DNA from: Streptomyces muensis
GTDB lineage: Bacteria > Actinomycetota > Actinomycetes > Streptomycetales > Streptomycetaceae
Assembly (NCBI RefSeq): GCF_021474425.1
Contig: NZ_JAKEIP010000077.1
Coordinates: 1-33,633, forward strand
Length of the DNA stretch: 33,633 bases
Direction: 5' to 3'
The position numbers and the translations under genes were made by a program. Each line of letters opens with the position of its first letter. Position 1 is the first letter of the stretch. This document shows, in pieces, positions 23,001-31,863 of this stretch. Under the pieces are notes generated by a model, which was not told where the DNA came from, ran no database searches, and saw only the letters and a program-made list of their open reading frames with translations.

Positions 23001-25271
23001 GCCGACGCGGTCACCTCGGACGTGCTCGACTTCGCCCCGCTCAGAGTCGTCCTGCGGACCGCCGACCCCGCCGACAGCGAGCTGCTGCTCGGCACCCCGG
23101 CCGCCGCCCGGCTGGCCCCGGGGCGACAGGGGCTCGCCTATGTGCGCCGCGCCTCCGGCACCTTGGAGCTCGTACGCCGCGCACACCTGAGCCGGCGCCG
23201 GGAGCGGGCGTCCCTTCCGCGCGACACGGTCCGGCTCCGGCCGATCGACTGGACGGGCGCCGCGGACCAGGCGGCGGCCACGCCCCCCGCCGCCGGTGCC
23301 GCTGACGGCGGCGAGTTCGCCGACCTCGTCCGCGCCGCCGCGCAGGCCGCCGCCACCCTGGACGGGCTGCCCGCACCGCACGTCCCCTGGCCGCCCCCGC
23401 TGCCGCTGTCCGTCCGGCTGCGGGAGACCGGCGTCGGGTCGGACACCCTGTGGCCGGTCCGGCCCCGGCCCGGCACCCGGACACCCGTCGTCTTCGGGCT
23501 GCGCGACGCACCCGCCACGCAGGGGTTCGAGCAGGCCGCCTGGGACCTCGACCGCGACGGACCCCTGCTCGTCTCCGGTGACACGGGCAGCGGCCGGACC
23601 CAGCTGCTGCTCACCCTCGCCGTCGCCGTCGCCGAGCAGTACAGCGCGCAGGACGTCCACCTGTACGCCATCGACGGCCGCTCCGGCGCCCTCGGCGCCC
23701 TCACCGACCTGGTGCACTGCGGGGCCGTGGTGAACCTGGAGGAGACGGAACGGATGCGGCGTCTCGTCGACAAGCTCGTCGACACCGTCCGCAACCGCCA
23801 GGAACTCTTCGCGCGCACGGGCATCCGGAGCCTGCACGGACACCGGCAGGAGCGCCGCGGTGGCGAGCAGCCGCCGTATCTGGTGCTGCTGCTCGACGGC
23901 TGGGAGGAGTTCTGCGACTGGGCGAACCGGACCGGCAACGACGGCTGCGTACGGGACCTGGCCGGTCTGCTCCAGGACACCCGGACCGGCATCTGCCCCG
24001 TCGTCACCGGAGGCCAGGACGTACTGGCCCTGCGCCACGGCCTGGACGGCTGCGCCCCTCTGGTGCTGAGGCAGGCCGACCGCGCCGGCTACGAGCGGGC
24101 CGGACTCGGCGCACACCCGCTGCCGCCCGCGCTCGGCCCCGGCCGTGCCCGGTACGCCGGGACCGGCGTGGAGACACAGATCGCGCTGCCCGACCGGATC
24201 CAGGAGACGGTGGCCGAGACCCGGCGGCGCGACGCCGACGTACCCCTGGTGCGCAAGCCGTTCCGGATCCGCAGCAGCGCCCTCGCCGCTGACCGGTTCT
24301 CGCTCGGACCGTCAGGCCGTCCGGTGGGCCGGGAGGACGTGTTCGCCTGGCTGGACCGCAACTACCGGGTCGGCGCGCCCGCCGCGCTGCTGGGCCCCCG
24401 CCGCGCCGGGAAGTCGTGGATCGTCAAGGAACTCCAGGAGCGGATGCGGTCCGACGGCCTGGGCAACGTGCAGGAAGTGGTGACGCTGGGCAACCGGAGG
24501 CCCGGCGGCTCCCAGGACGACCTCGCCGTCCGGCTCGTGCCCACGCTCGCCCGAGTCGCCCGGCCCGCCGACGCGTTGATGGACCGGGCCGCCGCCGGCG
24601 CCGGCTCGTCCCGGCTGGTCCTCCTGCTCGACGAGGTCGGACGGCTCACCGGCTACGACCCGGTGGCCGTGTCCTGGCTGCGCGACCTCGGACAGGCAGG
24701 CGCCTGGCTCGTCTTCTGCGGCACCTACAAGGACTGGGACGACGCCTCACGGCACGCGCTGGCCGCGCCCGGATCGAGCTTCGGCAACGACGTCAACAAG
24801 TTCCCCCTCGGACCGCTCGCCGAACCGGACGCCCGCGAGTTCCTGACCGGCACCGCGGAGAACGAGGGCGTGGTGATCGAGTCCGCCACCGCCGACCGCA
24901 TCCTCAAGAACGTCGGCCCCTGGCCCTTCTACCTGCAAGTCGTCGGCGACGCCCTGGTCCGCGCGGCACGCGCCGGCAACACCCTCGCGCTCCACGACGA
25001 CCGCGAACTGCGCTCCCTCATCGAGCGGGAACTCCTCGTGAACAAGGCCGACGTCTTCCGCTCCCGCTGGAACGAGATCGGCGCCGCCGCCCGCGAGGCC
25101 CTGCTGGAGACCCCCGGCACCCCGCCCAAGAACCCCAACGCCGTGCAGGGCCGACAACTGCGCGAGGTCGGACTGCTGCTCTCCCGGAACAAGTGGCTGC
25201 TCGACCGGCCCTTCTTCGACTGGATCGACCACGCGTACCACGAACTGCACGACGAGGAGCAGCACCGATGA
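20073..25271 (+). CDS. Ubiquitin-like + degenerate EccC/FtsK + C-terminal AAA ATPase fusion, 1732 aa
   Basis: Four parts can be seen. Residues 1-300 form a domain of unclear fold whose middle (LLLNLDAGTGLCAVTGL) resembles ATP-binding-like segments of large actinobacterial regulators. Residues about 347-430 are a ubiquitin-like (YukD-type) fold. Residues about 480-1430 are two FtsK/EccC-like modules. In the first, Walker A is GMAGSGME (828-835, Lys replaced by Met), DYKGG has become HHDGG, and Walker B lacks the DE pair, so it should not hydrolyse ATP. The second has GDTGSGRT (1169-1176, Lys to Arg) and VLLLDGWEEF. Residues about 1425-1732 are an AAA/STAND-like ATPase with intact GPRRAGKS (1441-1448), LVLLLDEVG (Asp1520, Glu1521) and a WPFYLQVVGDAL motif. 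It overlaps the next gene by 4 bases. No membrane helix is evident. It is probably a regulatory partner of the active ATPase at 27285. Confidence 0.8.
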   Translation: MQRSTRSADRARHVYVSRPAVAAGAADGVLVRSDPTGARLLERALRSLAEPAFLLPRLSAVWLWGDEIVAEMADAPARLLPEQWRASRDARQWFLSRESAKAYEGRDPGAGGPPYPHVVTVGRDDDLRLLLNLDAGTGLCAVTGLAAFRGALLEGIAAELATSPWSGQARITCVGVAHDLGSRFPDRVEVLPDVPALLESLREFPRESLRESFLEPTAAGTGADTVLTGWAPRPAHPATAGQVILVGTEPSPAEARHLARLAAGGGRSGVRVVVGTAREELSGVAGYEIEIAPDGRVSAPLLGVEAAPGSAPPARTRARPAPRVARPPSWSAVPLVPAPRRAEVAGAYRRFTVVARGEAGQDVVLEADDSTTVRAVADQLARLGRRQTALDLFTGEGERLAPDAPLGRTPLYDGCRIFLGAPPEGPVPTDAGDLPPTAEGFAQFRDRYVSPGAGGTLSFDRRAARPAAAPRPAVADGPDGSVYSLGSVVQLALAYWRQRLDQPVETRPSLSGPGELPGEIFGARTRLWERGPDHPDHLVLRLGRSGRDPVSVDLGRSGSLVIAADRDVARGLAGWLVAQTVLLHPPSDVAVRVLTDETGEKFWHFARWLPPDGLMTRGALPVRISRDPAAHARQLEEAALIVLERLRGAPGAGALWGDTALVLVLDDLSALRASESAEQVLLRDGPDVGVYVIAVMSRAEAEDQLRPLFRYGARLVSDGEGLWLSDDAGEQPAVGTIGPRCLPDKMSPAQLDALARLLAPLRDDSAGAAAPPAERLLDLLDLDPPAAERIADRWAGTPRSPAAVLGGSADRPFVLDLRGDGPHALVTGMAGSGMEELLCAWLASLAVANRPDELNLLLVHHDGGEAFAPAALLPHTVGVHTGLDRYTAARGLTALTAELTRRQRLVKEAGTRDFEQYTVIRATDAADLPALARLVLVVCDLAALEEELPEFVSGLLDATRRGRELGVHVILATRRPADAVTSDVLDFAPLRVVLRTADPADSELLLGTPAAARLAPGRQGLAYVRRASGTLELVRRAHLSRRRERASLPRDTVRLRPIDWTGAADQAAATPPAAGAADGGEFADLVRAAAQAAATLDGLPAPHVPWPPPLPLSVRLRETGVGSDTLWPVRPRPGTRTPVVFGLRDAPATQGFEQAAWDLDRDGPLLVSGDTGSGRTQLLLTLAVAVAEQYSAQDVHLYAIDGRSGALGALTDLVHCGAVVNLEETERMRRLVDKLVDTVRNRQELFARTGIRSLHGHRQERRGGEQPPYLVLLLDGWEEFCDWANRTGNDGCVRDLAGLLQDTRTGICPVVTGGQDVLALRHGLDGCAPLVLRQADRAGYERAGLGAHPLPPALGPGRARYAGTGVETQIALPDRIQETVAETRRRDADVPLVRKPFRIRSSALAADRFSLGPSGRPVGREDVFAWLDRNYRVGAPAALLGPRRAGKSWIVKELQERMRSDGLGNVQEVVTLGNRRPGGSQDDLAVRLVPTLARVARPADALMDRAAAGAGSSRLVLLLDEVGRLTGYDPVAVSWLRDLGQAGAWLVFCGTYKDWDDASRHALAAPGSSFGNDVNKFPLGPLAEPDAREFLTGTAENEGVVIESATADRILKNVGPWPFYLQVVGDALVRAARAGNTLALHDDRELRSLIERELLVNKADVFRSRWNEIGAAAREALLETPGTPPKNPNAVQGRQLREVGLLLSRNKWLLDRPFFDWIDHAYHELHDEEQHR

Positions 25272-27271
25272 GCCACTACCGGCCGAGCCGGTCGTTCGAC
25301 CCGGACCTCGACATCAGGTTCCGCGGTACGCACGTCCCCGCGTGGGCGGCCCCGCTGGTGAAGGGGTACGCGCCGCACGACGCGTGCTGGCTGGTGGTCA
25401 TGCCCCGGCGCTCCGGCAAGACCTGGCTCGCCGGCGCCGTACGGCACGCCCGGCCCGAGGGACGCACCCGCCTGGTCGACGTACGCAGCGATGCCGACGT
25501 ACGCGCCAAGGGACTCACCTGTCTGACCAGCGCCAAGGCCGCCCGGCCGCAACTCGGCGACGTGGACGTCGTACTCGTCGACGAACCCGCCATCGGCCCG
25601 GCGAGCGGCCGCGCCGGCGACCCCGCCACGCTGGCCGCGGGACTCAAGCGGCTCCGGGAGGAAGGCGTCGTACCCGTCGTCTTCGCCACCCCGGCCGAGC
25701 ACGAACTGCTCGCCCCGCACCTGGGCGCCGACGCCTGGAAGGACGTAGTGACCCCGCCGCCGGTGACGCGGGAGGAGGCCGCGTGCATGGCGGGCCGCAC
25801 CCCCGAGTGGGCGCCCGACGTCGTGGACCGGCTGCGCGCCGGGCAACCGGGCTGGCTGCTCACGCCCTTCCTGCTAGAACTCGCCCTCCAGACCGCCGAG
25901 GACGAACCCGACCTGCGCACCGACCCCGCCGCGCTCTCCCGCCGGGCCGCCGAGGAGGCCGACAGCCCGCTGCACCTCTACATCGGGCAGTGGTTCCACA
26001 ACGGCCTCTCCGCGACGCACCGGGCCGCCGTCCGGCGCGAACGCTGGCGCGTCGCCGGGCTCTCCTTCGACGCCGACGAGCGTGACGCGCGGACGATGAA
26101 GGAGGTGCTGTGGCCGGTGGCCGCCGACCCCGTGCTCGCCCACCACCTGCCCGAGGTGCTGCGCCTGCACCATGTGTCCGACCTGCACTTCGGCGGCAGC
26201 ATGCGGTCCAACGTCGACCAGAAGGACCGGACGCAGGCGGGCCGGGCCCTCGCCCGGCTCACCGGCGACGGCACCCCGCTGGAGAGCTACCTGGAGCACG
26301 TCGAGCGCCTCGCCGGACAGGGCCGTGCCCCGCACCTGGTGATCGTCTCCGGTGACCTGGTCGACCGGCCGCTGGACCAGCACGGGCAGCAGGCCCTCGC
26401 CTGGCTGGACCGGCTGGCCGAGCTGCTGGCCGACCACCCCGACCTGCGCCCGGACGATCCGCGGATCCTGCTCGTGGGCGGCAACCACGACGTCTCCTGG
26501 GACCGGTGCCTCGACCCGCGGCCCGGGGCCCGGCACGAGTGGTTCGCCGAGACCTTCCGCGCCTACCCGCACCCCGACCTGGACAAGGACCACCACGCGG
26601 ACCGCCGCCTCTACGTGCGCTACCCGGACGCCTGTCTGCGGGTGGCGCTGCTCGGCTCGGCCGAGTCGGGCGGCGAACCCGCCCGCAACGACGACCGCGA
26701 CCGGGTACGCCAACTCCTCGCGGAACTCGCCCGGTCCGAGGACGGCACCCACGTCAGCGACCTGATGGGCGAGCTCGAACGTTACGACCCCGGTGTCGTC
26801 GCCCACCCCGTGCTGCGCCGGCTCAAGAAGGAGACCGGCTGCGTCAACCTGGCCGTCGTCCACCACCCCCTGTCCCCGGTCCCGTCCGTGGAGGTGGCCC
26901 CGTACGCCGGAGTCGTGAACGCCGGCCAGGCCAAACTGGCGCTGGCCGAGGCGCACACCGCGCTGGTGCTGCACGGCCACACCCACCTGGGCTTCCTCGC
27001 CTCGGAACGGCTGATCGACAGCGGCCGGCCCTGGACGACCCGGATCGCCGGCGCCCCCGCGCTGGCCAGCATCCACTCGAACGAGGAGAACGGCTACAAC
27101 GAGGTCTTCATCGCCCGCGAGGGCGAGGAACACTCCCTCGCGCTGCGCACCGTCCGCTGGCGCAACGGCCAGTGGAAGGCCGACCTCGCCTTCGCCTTCC
27201 GCCCCGGCGCGGCCGACGAGTGCGCCTTCGACGAGCTGGGCGCCGACCGTGCCCCACAGACACGGAACTGA
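25268..27271 (+). CDS. P-loop NTPase fused to calcineurin-type metallophosphoesterase, 667 aa
   Basis: The N-terminal 290 or so residues are an AAA-type P-loop NTPase. The Walker A form is MPRRSGKTW (45-53, first Gly replaced by Met but GKT kept), Walker B VDVVLVDEPA has Asp105-Glu106, and a helical lid follows. From about residue 300 all calcineurin-type metal motifs are present in order: DLH (Asp305, His307), GDLVD (Asp363, Asp366), GGNHD (Asn406, His407, Asp408), HHP (His532-533) and GHTH (His571, His573). The family hydrolyses phosphodiester or phosphomonoester bonds in proteins, nucleotides or nucleic acids with two metals; the substrate is unknown. The ATG at 25268 overlaps the upstream stop (ATGA), so it is translationally coupled. 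The next gene starts 13 bases after its stop. Confidence 0.82.
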   Translation: MSHYRPSRSFDPDLDIRFRGTHVPAWAAPLVKGYAPHDACWLVVMPRRSGKTWLAGAVRHARPEGRTRLVDVRSDADVRAKGLTCLTSAKAARPQLGDVDVVLVDEPAIGPASGRAGDPATLAAGLKRLREEGVVPVVFATPAEHELLAPHLGADAWKDVVTPPPVTREEAACMAGRTPEWAPDVVDRLRAGQPGWLLTPFLLELALQTAEDEPDLRTDPAALSRRAAEEADSPLHLYIGQWFHNGLSATHRAAVRRERWRVAGLSFDADERDARTMKEVLWPVAADPVLAHHLPEVLRLHHVSDLHFGGSMRSNVDQKDRTQAGRALARLTGDGTPLESYLEHVERLAGQGRAPHLVIVSGDLVDRPLDQHGQQALAWLDRLAELLADHPDLRPDDPRILLVGGNHDVSWDRCLDPRPGARHEWFAETFRAYPHPDLDKDHHADRRLYVRYPDACLRVALLGSAESGGEPARNDDRDRVRQLLAELARSEDGTHVSDLMGELERYDPGVVAHPVLRRLKKETGCVNLAVVHHPLSPVPSVEVAPYAGVVNAGQAKLALAEAHTALVLHGHTHLGFLASERLIDSGRPWTTRIAGAPALASIHSNEENGYNEVFIAREGEEHSLALRTVRWRNGQWKADLAFAFRPGAADECAFDELGADRAPQTRN

Positions 27272-27284
27272 GAGAGAGCCTGCC

Positions 27285-30200
27285 GTGCGTCTCACCCTCA
27301 CGGTCGTCGACCCCCGCGACGGGACCCGCGCCGACGTCGTCCTCGACGCCGACCCGGAGTCACCGGTCGGCGAGGTGGCCGGCGCGCTGGAGAGCCGGCT
27401 CGTCGGGGAGCGGGCCGCGAGCGAGACGCCCCTGTACGTCGACGGACTCGCCGTCGACCCGGCGACCCCGCTCGGCCGGTCCCCCGTCAGGGAGGGGACC
27501 GTGGTCAGCCTGCACACCCCGGCCGGCTGCCTGCCCCGCGAGGCCACCGGCATCGTCGAACTGCGCGTCGCCGGCGGCCCGGACGCGGGGTCCGTCCACC
27601 GGCTCGGCCTCGGCCGCACCGACATCGGCAGCGGCGCGGCCGCCCACGTGCGCGTCGACGACCCCGAACTGCCGGAACGGGCACTGACCCTGACCGTCGC
27701 CCCGGACGGCTCGTGCACGGTGCGGGGGCACGGCGCCGACGACCGGATCACCCTGGACGGGGTGCCGTTGGCCGAACGCGTCGACAGCGGGCCCGAGGGA
27801 GTCGAGTGGCCCCTCGACTCGCAGCTCGCCGTCGGCGGCACGCTCCTCGAACTCGTCGCCTATCTGCCGCCCGACGCCGCGCCGCGGCTCGCGGAGGACG
27901 GTACGGGGTTCCTCTTCGAGCGTGCCAGGCGGCTGCTGCCGGCATTGGAGCACGCAAGCCGTGAGCCGGTGTTGATTCCCCGGTCCCCGGTGGGCCGGTC
28001 CCGGCCACCGCTCTCGGAATTTCTGTTCTACCGAGTGGCGCCGCTGGTGCTGATCGGCTTCGCCGTGGTCGAGTCGGTGCTCACCCAGCGTTGGTACTGG
28101 CTGGCGCTCACGCCGATGTCGCTGGTGATGTTCCTGCTGGGGCTGAGACTCGGACTGGGGTCCGGGGCGCGGAACGCGCCCATGACGAAGGAGACCCAGG
28201 AAACCCTCGGCACCGAACTCCGCCTCCTCCGTCGCGCGGCCCCCTCCCCGGGAGCCGTCCTCTCCCTCGCCACCGGCCCCCGCGCAGGCCTTTGGGAGCG
28301 CAGCCGCGGCGATCAGGACCACCTGCTCGTACGAGTCGGTACCGGCCCCACCGAGGGCTCGCTCAGCGCGTGGGTCCCGACGGACAAACCCGTCACCCTG
28401 CCGCTCGGCGACCTCGGTGTGATCGGCGTGGCCGGTCCCGGTGACGCGGCCCGGGCGTCGGGGCGGTGGATCGTGGCCCAGCTCGCCGCCCTGCACAGCC
28501 CGCTCGACGTCCGTGTGTACGTCCTCACGGCGAAGTTCGCGGAGCACTCCTGGGACTGGCTGCGATGGCTTCCGCACGCCCGCCCCGTCGGCGGCGCCGA
28601 CACCGACACCACCGTCGGCACGGACGCCGGGACCGTCGGGCGCCGTATCGGTGAGCTGCTCGGCTTCCTCCAGGAACGTCAGCGGGACCGGGAGGGCGGC
28701 GGCAACCCCGACGCGTCCGCGGACCCCGACATCGTCGTCGTCTGCGACGGTGTCCGGCACCTGCTCTCGTTCCCCGGCATGGTGATGCTGCTGCGGGAAG
28801 GACCGGCCGTCGGAATCCGCCTGCTCTGCCTGGACACGGACGAACGGTTCCTGCCCGCCGAGTGCCGGGCCATCGTCGTGGCCGAACCGCCGCCCGGCCC
28901 CCCGGTCCGTGACCTCTGGCACGCCGCCGCGACGGCCGCGGCCGAACGCCCGGCCTCCCACACCCGGCCGGTACTGCGGCTCCGGGTCGAGACCGCGCAC
29001 GAGCCCCGCGAGCGTGACGTACGGCCCGACTTCGTCTCCCCGGCGTGGTGCGAGCGGCTGGCCCGCTCCCTTGCCCCCCTGCGGGACGTCGGCGGCGGCA
29101 CCGCGAGCTCGGCCCTGCCCACCCGGACCCGACTGCTCGACGTACTCGAACTCGAACCGCCCACCGGGCAGGCCGTGGCCGAACGCTGGACGTCGAGGCC
29201 CCCGTCGACGTTCGCCGTCATCGGCGAGACCTACGACGGCCCCTTCGGCATCGATCTCCGACGCGACGGGCCGCACGCGCTCATCGCGGGTACGACCGGT
29301 TCCGGCAAGTCGGAACTGCTCCAGACGGTCATCGCCTCGCTCGCCGTCGCCAACTCGCCCGAGCACCTCACGTTCGTGCTCGTCGACTACAAGGGCGGGT
29401 CGGCGTTCCAGCGTTGTGACCTCCTCCCGCACACGGTCGGCATGGTGACCAGCCTCGACCCCTACCTCGTCCAGCGGGTCCTGGACTCGTTCACCGCCGA
29501 ACTGCGGCGCCGCGAGCACCTGCTGGCCGCCGCCGGCGCCAAGGACATCGAGGACTACCACGACCTGCGGCGGCGGGATTCAGGAAACCCGGGCGACCTC
29601 GGCCCCCTGCCCCGGCTGGTCATCGTCATCGACGAGATCGCCTCGATGGTCCGCGACCTGCCCGACTTCATCACGGGGGTGATCAACGTGGCGCAACGGG
29701 GCAGATCCCTGGGCGTCCACCTGGTGCTCGCCACCCAGCGGCCCAGCGGTGTCGTCTCCGCGGAGATCCGCGCCAACACCAACCTGCGGATCGCCCTGCG
29801 TGTCACCGACGGCGCCGAGTCCCAGGACATCGTCGACTCGCCCGAGGCCGGGAGGATCCCGAAGTCCACGCCCGGTCGCGGCTACGCCCGTCTCGGTCAC
29901 TCCACGCTCATCCCCTTCCAGGCGGGACGTGTCGGCGGCCGCCGTGCGGGTACCGCGGGTTCGGCGCGGCGCACCCCGTGGGTCGCCCCTCTGACCTGGT
30001 CGGATCTGGGCCGGGCGGCCATGGAGCCGCCCAGGGCGGTGCCGGACCGGGAAGAGGACCTCATCACCGATCTCGACGCGCTCGTCCGTGCCGTCCGCGA
30101 CGCCCACACCGCGCTCGGCCTGCCCCGCCCGCACAGCCCGTGGCTGCCCCCGCTGCCCGAACTCCTCCTGCTCGACGAGACCGGCCCCGCCGGGACCGAG

Positions 30201-31751
30201 GAGGCGCGGACCGGTCCCGGCACGCTGCCTCCGGTGGCGTTCGGGGTCGAGGACCTGCCCGCCGAGCAGCGCCGCCGCCCGGTCCTGGTCGACTTCGCGG
30301 GCTTCGGCCACCTCCTGATCGGCGGCGCCCCCCGCTCGGGCCGCTCACAGGTCCTGCGCACCATCGCCGGAGCGCTGGCCCGCGCCCATTCCTGTGCCGA
30401 CGTACATCTCTACGGCGTCGACTGCGGCCACGGCGGACTCGCCGCGCTGGCCGGACTCCCGCACTGCGGCGCCCTGGTCACCCGCCGCGAGACCGAACGC
30501 GCCGCCCGGCTGATGTACCGGCTGACGGACGAACTCAGGCGCCGCCAGGACGTGTTGGCCGGTCAGGGGTTCGTCGGCATCGCCGAGCAGCGGGCCGGCG
30601 CCGAACCGGGGCGGCGGCTGCCGTACCTGGTCGTGCTCATCGACGGCTGGGAGGGGTGGCTGCCGACCTTCGGCGAGTACGACTTCGGCGGGCTCACGGA
30701 CGCGGTGTACACCCTGATACGGGAGGGCGCGGGCGTCGGCATCCATCTCGTCGTCACCGGTGACCGGCAACTGCTCGGCGGCCGGATCGGCACCCTGACC
30801 GAGGACAAGTACGGGCTGCGGCTGTTGGACCGCGCCGACTACTCCCTGATCGGCGTGCGGTCCGGTGACGTCCCCGCGGAGATGCCGGCGGGCCGGGCGC
30901 TGCGGGCCGAGCACGGCACGGAGGTCCAGTTCGCGCTGCTGGCCGAGGAGGCGACGGACCAGGCGCAGACCGAGGCCCTCGCCGCGATCGGAGCTGCGGC
31001 GGCGGTCCGCGACAGCGACGTTCCCCGTCAGCTGCGCCCGTTCCGCGTCGACGCGCTGCCCGGCCGTATCTCCTTCGAGGAGGCGTGGCGGCTGCGCGAT
31101 CCGGAGAGTTCGCGGTCCGGGCTGTGGGCGCTGGCCGGGGTCGGCGGCGACGAGATCACGGCGTACGGCCCCGACCTCGCGGCCGGCGTCCCGGCTTTCG
31201 TCATCGCCGGACCGCCGAAATCGGGCCGCTCCACGACGCTGCTGAACATGGCCAGGTCCTGTCTCGTCCAGGGCGTACGCCTGGTCGTGGCGGCCCCGCG
31301 TCCCTCGCCGTTGCGGGACCTGGCGGGGGCGGCGGGTGTCCTCGCGGTCTTCACCGGACCCGACGACCTCCCCGAGGACGAGTTCGACCGTGCCGTCGAG
31401 TCGGCCACCGCCGAGTCGCCGATCGTGGTGGTCGTCGACGACGCCGAGGCCCTCCGCCACTGCGCCGCCGCCGCCTCCCTCCAGCGGCTGGTGCAGCGCG
31501 GCGCGGAGCAAGGGCTCGGGCTCGTGCTGGGCGGCGACGAGGAGGGTCTCTGCTCGGGGTACTCCGGTTGGCAGTTCGATGCGAGAAGGGCCCGGCGCGG
31601 GCTGCTGCTGTCGCCCCAGATGTCCCTCTCCGGCGAACTGCTGGGCCTGCGGATCCCGAGGAGTGCGGTGGGCTATCCGGTGCAGCCCGGCAAGGGGCTG
31701 CTGCACCTGGGTGACGGCCGGCTCCTGTCCGTGTCGGTGCCTTCGGCATGA
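27285..31751 (+). CDS. Ubiquitin-like + FHA + triple FtsK-domain ATPase, EssC/EccC-like, 1488 aa
   Basis: Order: a ubiquitin-like domain (about 1-82), an FHA-like domain (about 88-190), two membrane helices (about 246-295), then three FtsK/SpoIIIE modules. The first is a full ATPase with Walker A GTTGSGKS (669-676), DYKGGSAF and Walker B LVIVIDEIA (Asp783, Glu784), plus the LATQRPSG sensor. The second and third have GAPRSGRS (1014-1021) and GPPKSGRS (1309-1316), both with Arg for the P-loop Lys. This is the order of Firmicute EssC (FHA, 2 TM, ATPases), the type VII secretion motor, with a YukD-like domain added. The FHA keeps its GR but lacks the Ser-Arg-x-His core, so canonical phosphothreonine binding is unlikely. 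The GTG at 27285 gives an N-terminus starting on the first strand. No type VII partner genes are visible. Confidence 0.85.
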   Translation: MRLTLTVVDPRDGTRADVVLDADPESPVGEVAGALESRLVGERAASETPLYVDGLAVDPATPLGRSPVREGTVVSLHTPAGCLPREATGIVELRVAGGPDAGSVHRLGLGRTDIGSGAAAHVRVDDPELPERALTLTVAPDGSCTVRGHGADDRITLDGVPLAERVDSGPEGVEWPLDSQLAVGGTLLELVAYLPPDAAPRLAEDGTGFLFERARRLLPALEHASREPVLIPRSPVGRSRPPLSEFLFYRVAPLVLIGFAVVESVLTQRWYWLALTPMSLVMFLLGLRLGLGSGARNAPMTKETQETLGTELRLLRRAAPSPGAVLSLATGPRAGLWERSRGDQDHLLVRVGTGPTEGSLSAWVPTDKPVTLPLGDLGVIGVAGPGDAARASGRWIVAQLAALHSPLDVRVYVLTAKFAEHSWDWLRWLPHARPVGGADTDTTVGTDAGTVGRRIGELLGFLQERQRDREGGGNPDASADPDIVVVCDGVRHLLSFPGMVMLLREGPAVGIRLLCLDTDERFLPAECRAIVVAEPPPGPPVRDLWHAAATAAAERPASHTRPVLRLRVETAHEPRERDVRPDFVSPAWCERLARSLAPLRDVGGGTASSALPTRTRLLDVLELEPPTGQAVAERWTSRPPSTFAVIGETYDGPFGIDLRRDGPHALIAGTTGSGKSELLQTVIASLAVANSPEHLTFVLVDYKGGSAFQRCDLLPHTVGMVTSLDPYLVQRVLDSFTAELRRREHLLAAAGAKDIEDYHDLRRRDSGNPGDLGPLPRLVIVIDEIASMVRDLPDFITGVINVAQRGRSLGVHLVLATQRPSGVVSAEIRANTNLRIALRVTDGAESQDIVDSPEAGRIPKSTPGRGYARLGHSTLIPFQAGRVGGRRAGTAGSARRTPWVAPLTWSDLGRAAMEPPRAVPDREEDLITDLDALVRAVRDAHTALGLPRPHSPWLPPLPELLLLDETGPAGTEEARTGPGTLPPVAFGVEDLPAEQRRRPVLVDFAGFGHLLIGGAPRSGRSQVLRTIAGALARAHSCADVHLYGVDCGHGGLAALAGLPHCGALVTRRETERAARLMYRLTDELRRRQDVLAGQGFVGIAEQRAGAEPGRRLPYLVVLIDGWEGWLPTFGEYDFGGLTDAVYTLIREGAGVGIHLVVTGDRQLLGGRIGTLTEDKYGLRLLDRADYSLIGVRSGDVPAEMPAGRALRAEHGTEVQFALLAEEATDQAQTEALAAIGAAAAVRDSDVPRQLRPFRVDALPGRISFEEAWRLRDPESSRSGLWALAGVGGDEITAYGPDLAAGVPAFVIAGPPKSGRSTTLLNMARSCLVQGVRLVVAAPRPSPLRDLAGAAGVLAVFTGPDDLPEDEFDRAVESATAESPIVVVVDDAEALRHCAAAASLQRLVQRGAEQGLGLVLGGDEEGLCSGYSGWQFDARRARRGLLLSPQMSLSGELLGLRIPRSAVGYPVQPGKGLLHLGDGRLLSVSVPSA

Positions 31752-31764
31752 GGCTCCCGCCGCG

Positions 31765-31795
31765 TTGGCACGCCGGATGCCGGTGTTCCTAGACT
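31765..31795 (+). promoter_or_regulatory. Candidate promoter of PP2C gene
   Basis: TTGGCA (31765-31770) and TAGACT (31790-31795) match -35 and -10 elements, but the 19-base spacing is one or two more than ideal. The 113-base gap before the PP2C gene, unlike the tight joins upstream, supports a separate promoter. The leader to the ATG would be about 65 bases. Confidence 0.4.
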
Positions 31796-31863
31796 CGTAG
31801 GGGACGTCCCGCCCGGCGGCCGGCCGGCGCGGTGGGTCCGGTGCGGGAAGGCGGTGGCGCTGC

